From assembly GCA_025965815.1 (NCBI GenBank), contig JAOPWF010000221.1:1-12915 (forward strand): 12,915 nt of DNA, given 5' to 3'. This document shows, piece by piece, positions 7,611 to 12,915 of the stretch. The DNA is from Mycobacterium sp. Lineage in GTDB: Bacteria > Actinomycetota > Actinomycetes > Mycobacteriales > Mycobacteriaceae. The translations under genes and the position numbers were made by a program. How positions within the stretch are numbered: the stretch's first letter is position 1; each line of letters opens with the position of its first letter. Under the pieces are notes generated by a model. That model searched no databases, was not told the DNA's origin, and was given only the letters and a program-made list of their open reading frames with translations.

Positions 7611-9308
7611 CTAGGCGTCGTTTTTGTTCGCGCTGTGGTTTTCCTGTGCGCCGGGAATGCGGACGGTGAACTCCGTTTGACCCGCGCCGCTGTCCACCGT
7701 GATCGTGCCGTCATGCGCCTTCACCACCGCGGCGACGATGGCTAGCCCCAGGCCGGTACTGCCGCCGCGCCGCGATCGGGACGAGTCGCCGCGGACGAAC
7801 CGTCCAAAGATCTCCGGCTGCTGATCCGCCGGAATGCCGGGCCCGTCGTCGGCGACGGTCAACACGGCACCACCGGCGTCATCGACCACCAGCGACGTGG
7901 TGACCGATGTGCCCGCCGGCGTGTGGGTGCGCGAGTTGGCCAGCAGATTGCCCAGCACCTGATGCAGGCGCGCATCGTCGCCGACCACCACCACCGGCTG
8001 ATCGGGCAGATCGAGGGACCAGTTGTGATCCGGCCCGGCGATGTGCGCGTCGCTGACGGCGTCGACGGCGAGCCGGGACAGGTCCACCGTTTCGCGCTCC
8101 AACGGTCGTCCGTCATCCAGCCGTGCGAGCAACAGCATGTCTTCGACCAGCCGGGTCATGCGCCTGGACTCCGATTCCACGCGGCCCATCGCGTGCGCGA
8201 CCTCCGCGGGCACTTCGTCGCGGTTCCGTTGCGCCAGTTCGGTGTAGCCCTGAATCGCGGCCAACGGCGTCCGCAGTTCGTGGCTGGCGTCCGCAACAAA
8301 CTGGCGGACCCGGGTTTCGCTGGCCTGGCGCGCGGACAGGGCGCCAGCGATCCTGTCGAGCATCCGGTTCAGGGCGGAGCCCAGTTGCCCCACCTCGGTG
8401 CGGGCACTCGCGGGCTCGACGGCCACGATCCGGGTCGGTAGTCGCACTTCGCCCCGGTCGAGCTCGAGGTTGGCAACCGCGCTGGCCGCCGCGGCCACCC
8501 GGGACAGCGGTGCGAGCTGACGGCGGATGATGACGATCCCGGCGGTCGTCGCGGCCACCAACGCAATCGCGGCGACGACCGAGAACATCGCCACGACCCC
8601 AATCAGTGTCTCGTCGACAACGGACATCGGCAGCCCCGTGACGATGACCTGCCCGCCGGGACCGGTCTGCATGCCCGCTCCATCGGGTGGTCCGCCGGTG
8701 CGTTCGGCCGGTCCGCCGGGATGTTCGCCTGTTCGTTGGCCGCGGGAGGGCAGCGCGATCACCCGATAGCGGCCGAGACCGTCGAGGTCGACGGTGAATC
8801 GCTTTCCGTTCGGCGGGATGCGGGCCAGTTGCGCCGCGGCCGCGGGGCTGATTGCGGCCGGCGAACCGTCGGCGGTGATCACGCCTGCGTCGACGGTCTG
8901 GCCGCCGTGCACCACAGCGCCGACCGTGCGGGTGGACTGCCCGGGTGCGTCGAGGAAGGCCGGACCGGGACCGATCGACGAATCCAAGCGTCGTCTGTGT
9001 GGGTACCCGGGCGCCTGCGGTGGCGGACCCAAATCGAAGATCGCCACAGAGCGCCGGCCGGCCTCGACGAGCTGTTCATCGAGCTGGTTGGTCAGAAACC
9101 GTTGCAGCGCGAACTCGGTCGCCACACCGATGCCCGCACACACGATGGCTAGCAGCGCCACCTGGGTCACGAGCAGGCGCGCGCGCAGCGACCAGCTTCG
9201 TGGTGATCGAATACGGCTCAGCAGACCGGGTTTGGGATCGGGATCTGCTTCCCGCGTCGTTCCGCTCCAGTCCGCCCGCGCCCGATCAGCGTGCGGGTTT
9301 GAGGACAT
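7611..9308 (-). CDS. tcrY: Two-component sensor histidine kinase, TcrY-like
   Basis: 565-aa membrane histidine kinase, partner of the response regulator upstream. Order: cytoplasmic Arg-rich N-terminus, span 1 (~45-68), extracytoplasmic sensor region (~70-235), span 2 (~236-260), HAMP linker (~261-330), HisKA domain with phospho-acceptor H343 in FVADASHELRTPLA, and HATPase domain with N-box N458 (NLLANS), DDGPGIP (487-493) and GSTGLGLAI (516-524). All kinase boxes are intact. The sensor region ends in a Gly/Pro-rich stretch (~195-220). M. tuberculosis TcrY is, as I recall, about 475 aa, so this one is longer. The ATG at 9308 overlaps the regulator's 3' end by 23 bp and has GGAG six bases before it, indicating translational coupling. 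The signal sensed cannot be deduced. Naming it TcrY rests on the TcrX-like partner. Confidence 0.85.
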   Translation of the reverse strand: MSSNPHADRARADWSGTTREADPDPKPGLLSRIRSPRSWSLRARLLVTQVALLAIVCAGIGVATEFALQRFLTNQLDEQLVEAGRRSVAIFDLGPPPQAPGYPHRRRLDSSIGPGPAFLDAPGQSTRTVGAVVHGGQTVDAGVITADGSPAAISPAAAAQLARIPPNGKRFTVDLDGLGRYRVIALPSRGQRTGEHPGGPAERTGGPPDGAGMQTGPGGQVIVTGLPMSVVDETLIGVVAMFSVVAAIALVAATTAGIVIIRRQLAPLSRVAAAASAVANLELDRGEVRLPTRIVAVEPASARTEVGQLGSALNRMLDRIAGALSARQASETRVRQFVADASHELRTPLAAIQGYTELAQRNRDEVPAEVAHAMGRVESESRRMTRLVEDMLLLARLDDGRPLERETVDLSRLAVDAVSDAHIAGPDHNWSLDLPDQPVVVVGDDARLHQVLGNLLANSRTHTPAGTSVTTSLVVDDAGGAVLTVADDGPGIPADQQPEIFGRFVRGDSSRSRRGGSTGLGLAIVAAVVKAHDGTITVDSGAGQTEFTVRIPGAQENHSANKNDA

Positions 9309-10053
9309 ACCCGGCTCCGCGCAGGGTGTGGATCATCGGTTCACGCCCGCTGTCGACCTTTTTGCGGAGGTAGGAGATGTAGAGCTCGACGATGTTGGAC
9401 CGGCCGCCGAAGTCGTAACTCCACACCCGGTCGAGGATCTGCGCCTTGCTCAGCACCCGCTTGGAGTTGCGCATCATGAATCGGAGCAGCTCGAACTCCG
9501 TCGTCGTCAGGGCGATCAGGTCGCCGCCGCGGGTGACTTCATGGCTGTCCTCGTCGAGCACCAGATCGCCCACCACGATCTTGGCACCACCGCTCTCGGT
9601 CGTTACACCTGTGCGCCGCAGCAGCGCCCGCAGGCGCAAGACCACCTCCTCGAGGCTGAACGGCTTGGTGACGTAGTCGTCGCCGCCTGCCGTCAATCCC
9701 GCGATGCGGTCCTCAACGGAATCCTTTGCGGTGAGCAGTAACAGCGGCAGCCGCGGGATTTGCTCGCGCAGCTTATGTAAAACGTCCAGGCCGCTCATGT
9801 CGGGCAGCATGACGTCGAGCACCACCACGTCTGGCGGGTTGTCCCGTGCCAGCGCGATCGCCGTCGCGCCGTCGCCCGCGGTGGAGATGTCCCACCCCTC
9901 ATAGCGCAGGGCCATCGACACCAGCTCGGCCAGAACCGGCTCGTCGTCGACGACGAGCACATTGATCGGCCTGCCGTCGGCCCGGCTCATGACGACGCGC
10001 TCGGTATCGCTCTGGTTGACGGCGGAGACGTTCGGGTTGGCCACGACGCCCAT
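9286..10053 (-). CDS. tcrX: OmpR/PhoB-family response regulator, TcrX-like
   Basis: 255-aa DNA-binding response regulator. The receiver domain (~30-145) has the acidic pair D36/D37, phospho-acceptor D80 (VVVLDVMLPDMSG), T108 and K130 (DDYVTKPFS). The winged-helix domain (~155-255) contains LSKAQILDRVWSYDFGG and ends LRGAGYVLKPAR. From the ATG at 9990 the protein would be 234 aa, the length I recall for M. tuberculosis TcrX, which it closely resembles. I prefer the ATG at 10053 because the extra 21 codons have G or C in nearly every third position, as coding sequence here does. A GTG at 10062 is also in frame. None of the three has a convincing ribosome site. First gene of the unit with the kinase and glycosyltransferases; it probably also controls its own promoter. 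Confidence 0.88.
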   Translation of the reverse strand: MGVVANPNVSAVNQSDTERVVMSRADGRPINVLVVDDEPVLAELVSMALRYEGWDISTAGDGATAIALARDNPPDVVVLDVMLPDMSGLDVLHKLREQIPRLPLLLLTAKDSVEDRIAGLTAGGDDYVTKPFSLEEVVLRLRALLRRTGVTTESGGAKIVVGDLVLDEDSHEVTRGGDLIALTTTEFELLRFMMRNSKRVLSKAQILDRVWSYDFGGRSNIVELYISYLRKKVDSGREPMIHTLRGAGYVLKPAR

Positions 10054-10058
10054 TATTC

Positions 10059-10106
10059 GCACAGCAGGTGGGCGCCGACTGTGCCTTGTCTATGCGCACG
10101 CTGTGA
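10059..10106. promoter_or_regulatory. Operator-like repeats in the divergent tcrX / 182-aa gene region
   Basis: The 134-bp gap between tcrX and the plus-strand gene holds an inverted repeat GCACAG (10059-10064) / CTGTGC (10079-10084), with centres 20 bp apart. A further GCTGTGA lies at 10100-10106, exactly 22 bp from ACTGTGC (10078-10084). More CACAG copies lie at 10150-10155 and 10175-10180. TcrX of M. tuberculosis is reported to regulate itself through inverted repeats in its promoter, so an autoregulatory operator is plausible. AATAAT (10052-10057 on the minus strand) matches a -10 at 5 of 6 bases, but it would force the downstream 9990 start. Confidence 0.45.
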
Positions 10107-10187
10107 AACGGAGGAGCCACCTGCGACACCCTCGGATGCTGAGCCGGCACACAGCGGACGCACATGTAGCCGCCGCACAGTGGTCCG

Positions 10188-10736
10188 ATGAGCACCGATC
10201 AACTGCCACCGACGTCGGTCCCGACATCCGAGCCAGTGTGGGGGGCGCCGCAACCGCGGGCGACCTGGGGCGTGCGCCAGACCGTGGCCGCCGTGGGCGT
10301 GGCAGCGGCCATCGCCGCCGGCGGCGGTGCGGCCATCTACGCCGCCAGTGGCAGCGGCTCGAGCCCCGGAATGCACGCGGGCCTGGGTCCGGGCGGCATG
10401 AACAGCGGCGGTCCCGGTCGCGTGGGCGGCGCAGACCCCATGGCCGCTGCGGGAGCGCTGCATGGCGAGTTTGTGCTGGCCGACGGCAAGGGTGGCTATA
10501 CGACAGCGCTCACGCAGACCGGGGCGGTCACGGCGATATCGGGAACATCCATCACCGCCCGCAGCGCCGACGGTTACACCCGCACATACGTCATTCCCCG
10601 GGCCCCCGGCGGGGCGAGGCCGCCGTTCTCGGTGAACGACGCGGTGACCGTCCGTGCGACACTCACTGATCAGACCGCGACGGTCACCACCATCGCCAAG
10701 GCCGATCCGGGCGGTCCCCCGCCACCGGGGAACTAA
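10188..10736 (+). CDS. Single-span membrane protein of unknown function, divergent from tcrX
   Basis: 182 aa. Residues 1-30 are a Pro/Thr-rich cytoplasmic start with no basic signal-peptide character, 32-53 are one Ala/Gly-rich membrane span, 54-90 are a Gly/Met/Pro-rich linker, and ~91-172 look beta-rich. The part from ~112 (GAVTAISGTSITARSADGY) resembles the repeating strands of DUF5666-type domains; a short Pro-rich tail ends in PPPPGN. The likely topology is N-in with the domain outside. I do not recognise a specific function. The ATG at 10188 lacks a clear ribosome site. The gene is transcribed away from tcrX and shares the repeat-containing intergenic region, so it may be controlled by TcrX. 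It could act as an external accessory of the kinase or be a glycosylation target; both are guesses. Confidence 0.75.
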   Translation: MSTDQLPPTSVPTSEPVWGAPQPRATWGVRQTVAAVGVAAAIAAGGGAAIYAASGSGSSPGMHAGLGPGGMNSGGPGRVGGADPMAAAGALHGEFVLADGKGGYTTALTQTGAVTAISGTSITARSADGYTRTYVIPRAPGGARPPFSVNDAVTVRATLTDQTATVTTIAKADPGGPPPPGN

Positions 10737-10752
10737 TGGCAGTTAGCCACAA

Positions 10753-10784
10753 GAGCCCCCCGGCGCGATCAGCACCCAGGGCTC
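10753..10784. terminator. Possible bidirectional terminator between converging genes
   Basis: GAGCCC (10753-10758) pairs with GGGCTC (10779-10784) across a 20-base GC-rich loop. It sits 17 bp after the stop of the 182-aa gene and downstream of the converging small secreted-protein gene. There is no T-run. The rest of 10737-10937 shows no coding signal or other recognisable element. Confidence 0.3.
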
Positions 10785-10937
10785 CTGTCTGACGTAGTCC
10801 GCGTCTAATTCAGTCGCAGATAGGCGTCAGGGCACGGTGTTGGCTGGCCCAGATTCCTGTACCCGGCTGCTGCTCGGTCTAAATGGACAAAGTACCCATC
10901 GGCGACGAAAGTGCAACGGAACCGCGACCGGCAGGCG

Positions 10938-11195
10938 TCAGCGGTATCCGGCTGGTGTGGTGGCAGTCATGGGCGGGGTGGCAACCGATGTGACAAGAGT
11001 TGTCGCCGCCGTCGACTGGGTACTTGTTTCGCCAATCGAAGGCCCAGATCCGTTCAGGGTGCTGGACCCGCCCCCTTCTTCATTGATAGCCACAGCCAAT
11101 GTGCCCATGACGACGATGGCGCTGGTGCCGATGACCGCCGACAGCAGTTTGACGCGTCCACGCCGGGCGCTTCGGTTCTGCTGATTCGAATTCAC
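10938..11195 (-). CDS. Small exported Thr-rich protein of unknown function
   Basis: 85 aa from a GTG start at 11195, with GGAG nine bases upstream; an ATG at 11210 would add five residues. The N-terminus is basic (RSARRGRVK, 8-16), followed by a hydrophobic core at 17-37 with a possible cleavage or anchor near LAVA-IN. The mature part is a short Gly/Ser linker and a Thr/Ser/Pro-rich tail ending MTATTPAGYR. This matches a type of short mycobacterial exported protein I have seen, but I cannot assign a function. Third codon positions are much less G/C-rich than in neighbouring genes (many A or T endings), suggesting different history or weak selection. A decayed relative lies just upstream on the same strand. 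The long reading frame back to 11369 is not supported: its N-terminal part lacks a signal and coding bias. Confidence 0.6.
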   Translation of the reverse strand: MNSNQQNRSARRGRVKLLSAVIGTSAIVVMGTLAVAINEEGGGSSTLNGSGPSIGETSTQSTAATTLVTSVATPPMTATTPAGYR

Positions 11196-11227
11196 CTCTG
11201 ACCACTCCATTCGGTGTCTGGTCCGTT

Positions 11228-11251
11228 GGCCATCCCGTCGGCGGGACGGCC
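11228..11251. repeat. Hairpin in the leader of the small exported protein
   Basis: GGCCATCCCG-tcgg-CGGGACGGCC forms a 10-bp stem with one non-Watson-Crick position and a 4-base loop. It lies about 32 bp upstream of the GTG at 11195. A smaller repeat, GACGA-gg-TCGTC (11271-11282), lies further upstream. It could be a 5' leader structure, an operator or a terminator for transcription coming from the right. Confidence 0.4.
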
Positions 11252-11375
11252 TCGGAACGGTGTACCAAGGAGACGAGGTCGTCCCCTCGATACTCGGGTA
11301 ACCAGGACGCCAGGAGGCGAAACATAGGAGCACAGAGCCCGCAAGACGGCCGCGGCACAAAAGTTGCATGGATCG

Positions 11376-11387
11376 TTCGGCGCCGAA
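11376..11387. repeat. Perfect 12-bp palindrome
   Basis: TTCGGCGCCGAA is a perfect palindrome that directly abuts the left arm of the 11-bp inverted repeat beginning at 11388. It may be a dimeric regulator site or part of a folded transcript end after the decayed gene. Confidence 0.45.
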
Positions 11388-11639
11388 GGCCCCTCGTTTA
11401 TGGTGCAGCGGGGCCCTGTTCCTCAGTGGGAAGCGGTGCGGGTCCCCTTGAGCGTGGGCACCGCCATCGATGTCGCCTCCATCGTCGGTGGCGTCGTCTC
11501 GGTGCTCGTAGAGCCCATATTGATACCGGAGCCCAGCATCCTGGGCACACTTCCGGCAGCTGGACGCGCCTGCTCAGATTCGGTTTCCGTTCTGACACTC
11601 CCTTCGGTTCTGGTCGGCCCGGCGCACCAACGAGGGGCC
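11388..11639. repeat. 11-bp inverted repeat enclosing the decayed gene
   Basis: GGCCCCTCGTT (11388-11398) and its exact reverse complement AACGAGGGGCC (11629-11639) enclose 230 bp that contain nearly all of the pseudogene. Neither arm extends further. No transposase and no flanking target duplication is visible, so a mobile-element reading is only a possibility; chance in GC-rich DNA is the alternative. Confidence 0.4.
11423..11612 (-). pseudogene. Decayed tandem relative of the small exported Thr-rich protein
   Basis: The minus-strand frame ending in TGA at 11423 encodes GSGINMGSTSTETTPPT and a further Thr-rich tail, aligning to NGSGPSIGETSTQS and the tail of the intact 85-aa protein at about 14 of 33 residues. 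Upstream, CAGAACCGAA (11603-11612) is identical to the bases coding QNR near the intact protein's N-terminus (11171-11180 on the plus strand). In the copy this motif is in another frame, which hits TGA, and the distance to GSG is 48 nt shorter. The hydrophobic signal segment is therefore missing and the frame is broken. The tail frame itself stays open upstream to 11695 but encodes no signal peptide. I read this as a pseudogene; a very diverged functional short protein is less likely. Confidence 0.5.
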
Positions 11640-11644
11640 CGGAG

Positions 11645-11699
11645 GAAGGTGCACGTAGCACCGTCGTACGCCGCTGGGCCGTGCTTCACCTGCACCTTC
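11645..11699. repeat. 55-nt stem-loop upstream of the opp operon
   Basis: GAAGGTGCA (11645-11653) pairs exactly with TGCACCTTC (11691-11699), and inside it AGCAC (11657-11661) pairs with GTGCT (11681-11685), giving a two-part stem with a 19-base loop. It starts 6 bp beyond the right arm of the 11-bp inverted repeat. It may be a structured RNA element or a terminator protecting the opp promoter; no function is recognised. Confidence 0.45.
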
Positions 11700-11767
11700 G
11701 GTGCGAAAGCCTAGGTTGGCGGACGCGCCGTAACCAGCACCGGCGGGACGTTGCGCGCGCCATCTCC

Positions 11768-11773
11768 TACCCT
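11768..11773 (+). promoter_or_regulatory. Weak candidate -10 box for the opp operon
   Basis: TACCCT fits the loose mycobacterial TANNNT pattern and lies 56 bp before the oppB ATG. No convincing -35 is seen at the right spacing. This is only the best candidate in the region. Confidence 0.2.
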
Positions 11774-11829
11774 GTGCCCATGCAGCCGAGGCTCAGGAGC
11801 GCAGCGGCCCGGGACGCCGGGTACGGCCG

Positions 11830-12807
11830 ATGACGCGCTTCCTGGCGCGCCGGCTGCTCAACTACATCGTGCTGCTGGTCCTGGCGTCGTTCCTGACGTT
11901 CAGCCTGACGTCGCTGACGTTCGCACCCCTGGTCAGCCTCCTGCAGCGCAGCCCGCGACCGCCGCAGGCCGCCATCGATGCCAAGGCCGCCGAGCTCGGC
12001 CTGGACAAGCCCATCCCGGTCCGGTACCTCAAGTGGGCCTCTGGCGCGGTCGAGGGCGATTTCGGGACCACGGTCAACGGCCAACCGGTGTCCGCCGAAC
12101 TGGGGCGTCGCATCGGGGTCAGCCTGCGGCTGCTCGTGATCGGTTCGGTGCTCGGCACCGTCGTCGGTGTCATCGTCGGGGCCTGGGGAGCGATCCGTCA
12201 GTACCGGCTGAGCGACCGCGTCATCACGGTGCTGTCGCTGCTGGGGTTGAGCACCCCCACGTTCGTCATCGCCAACCTGCTGATCCTCGGGGCGCTGCGG
12301 GTCAACTCGATCCTGGGGGTGCAGCTGTTCCAGTACACCGGGGAGACGTCGCCGGACGCGGTCGGCGGGGCGTGGAACCAGTTCGTCGACCGGCTGCAGC
12401 ACCTGGTGCTGCCGACCTTCACCCTCGCGATGGCGTCCATTGCCGGCTTCAGCCGCTATCAGCGCAACGCCATGCTCGACGTGCTCGGGCAGGACTTCAT
12501 CCGCACCGCCCGTGCCAAGGGCCTGACCAGGAGGCGGGCACTGTTCAAACACGGGCTGCGGACAGCCCTGATCCCGATGGCCACGCTGTTCGCCTACGGG
12601 GTCAGCGGTCTGGTCACGGGCGCGGTGTTCACCGAGAAGATCTTCGGCTGGCACGGCATGGGCGAGTGGGTGGTGCAGGGCATCGCCACTCAGGACACCA
12701 ACATCATCGCGGTGATAACGCTGTTCTCCGGCTCGGTGGTGCTGCTCGCCGGTCTGCTGTCCGACGTCATCTACGCCGCGCTGGACCCAAGGGTGAGGGT
12801 GTCATGA
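11830..12807 (+). CDS. oppB: Oligopeptide ABC transporter permease OppB
   Basis: 325-aa inner-membrane permease of the DppB/OppB family, the same length I recall for M. tuberculosis Rv1283c and very similar to it. With OppC it forms the channel through which peptides delivered by the OppA lipoprotein enter, powered by OppD. It has a first span at ~11-33, the conserved pattern DFGT (77-80) before the core, membrane segments from ~97 onward, and the EAA-type coupling loop RTARAKGLTRRRALFKHG (225-242) that contacts the ATPase. The ending YAALDPRVRVS is typical of the family. The start MTRFLARRLLNYIVLL is the standard N-terminus; the ribosome site is weak. The stop overlaps the next ATG (ATGA), indicating coupling with oppC. 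It is the first gene of an opp operon leaving the window. Confidence 0.95.
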   Translation: MTRFLARRLLNYIVLLVLASFLTFSLTSLTFAPLVSLLQRSPRPPQAAIDAKAAELGLDKPIPVRYLKWASGAVEGDFGTTVNGQPVSAELGRRIGVSLRLLVIGSVLGTVVGVIVGAWGAIRQYRLSDRVITVLSLLGLSTPTFVIANLLILGALRVNSILGVQLFQYTGETSPDAVGGAWNQFVDRLQHLVLPTFTLAMASIAGFSRYQRNAMLDVLGQDFIRTARAKGLTRRRALFKHGLRTALIPMATLFAYGVSGLVTGAVFTEKIFGWHGMGEWVVQGIATQDTNIIAVITLFSGSVVLLAGLLSDVIYAALDPRVRVS

Positions 12808-12915
12808 GCGAACCGTTCACCACTGAAACCTCCACGACGGCGCAGTCCGGGCTGGACGCGGCGAAATTCGCGTCGCGACGCAGCCTGGTGTTGCGCCGGT
12901 TCGTGCGCAACAAGC
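12804..12915 (+). CDS. oppC: Oligopeptide ABC transporter permease OppC (5' part only)
   Basis: Starts with an ATG overlapping the oppB stop (ATGA). Only 37 codons are in the window: a Thr/Ser-rich cytoplasmic start followed by a basic stretch SRRSLVLRRFVRNK leading toward the first membrane span. Such a tail just before the first span is usual for OppC/DppC permeases. The call rests mostly on the gene order oppB-oppC and the N-terminal pattern. Confidence 0.85.
   Translation, partial: MSEPFTTETSTTAQSGLDAAKFASRRSLVLRRFVRNK

Larger units (their letters stand above)
11196..11829. other. 634 bp without an intact gene
   Basis: Between the small exported protein and oppB there is no convincing intact gene on either strand. 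It contains a decayed relative of the small exported protein, two hairpins, a perfect 12-bp palindrome, an 11-bp inverted repeat, and presumably the opp promoter. These are listed separately. Confidence 0.6.

Noticed and set aside
10737..10860. Possible tRNA or small RNA in the gap after the 182-aa gene
   Set aside because: The GAGCCC/GGGCTC pairing suggests a stem, but no cloverleaf, anticodon arm or T-loop pattern can be made, so it is listed only as a possible terminator.
10837..11184. 115-codon plus-strand open frame opposite the small exported protein
   Set aside because: It has no signal, domain or ribosome site, whereas the minus-strand frame has a signal-like N-terminus and a related broken copy.
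11364..11714. 116-codon plus-strand open frame across the inverted-repeat region
   Set aside because: No ribosome site or recognisable domain, and it lies opposite the decayed Thr-rich gene, which accounts for the sequence.
11767..12654. 295-codon minus-strand open frame opposite oppB
   Set aside because: Its product is Gln/Asp/Arg-rich low-complexity sequence, while oppB on the other strand is complete and well conserved.
1..12915. Insertion sequences, integrase or CRISPR array marking the extra block
   Set aside because: No transposase or recombinase motif, no regularly spaced repeats and no tRNA-type attachment site is visible on either strand.

Overview
The window is high-GC actinobacterial DNA with very strong G/C preference at third codon positions. 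Every recognisable gene looks mycobacterial, most like a Mycobacterium or Mycolicibacterium chromosome. The carbonic anhydrase (163 aa), OppB (325 aa) and the TcrX-type regulator closely match the known M. tuberculosis proteins as I remember them. I see no transposase, integrase, tRNA, rRNA or CRISPR array.

Layout. Positions 1-2305 (minus strand) hold a GH15 trehalase-type glycoside hydrolase, cut off at the left window edge, with the beta-carbonic anhydrase canA upstream of it. Positions 2424-10053 (minus strand) hold a compact five-gene unit, in transcription order: an OmpR-type response regulator (TcrX-like), its overlapping histidine kinase (TcrY-like), a polytopic GT39 glycosyltransferase, a GT2-GtrA fusion protein, and a second GT39 glycosyltransferase. 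A hairpin over the last stop codon probably ends the unit. Divergent from it on the plus strand is a 182-aa single-span membrane protein (10188-10736). Positions 10737-11829 hold only a small exported Thr-rich protein on the minus strand, a decayed tandem relative of it, and several inverted repeats. Positions 11830 to the right edge (plus strand) start an oligopeptide ABC transporter operon, with oppB complete and the first 37 codons of oppC.

How the parts may work together (inference). The GT2 domain would load a sugar onto polyprenyl phosphate at the inner face of the membrane, and the GtrA part would help move the lipid-linked sugar across. The two GT39 enzymes would then transfer it to acceptors outside. 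The two-component system at the head of the same unit suggests that this envelope modification is induced by an external signal. The divergent membrane protein may belong to the circuit.

In M. tuberculosis, as I recall, oppB and canA (Rv1283c/Rv1284) are direct divergent neighbours. Here about 9.5 kb, including the whole sensor-glycosyltransferase block and the small secreted-protein region, lies between them. TCACAGC-type motifs lie 37-47 bases upstream of canA, the GT2-GtrA gene and tcrX, which hints at shared control. This block is the best candidate for an incompletely described system in the window.
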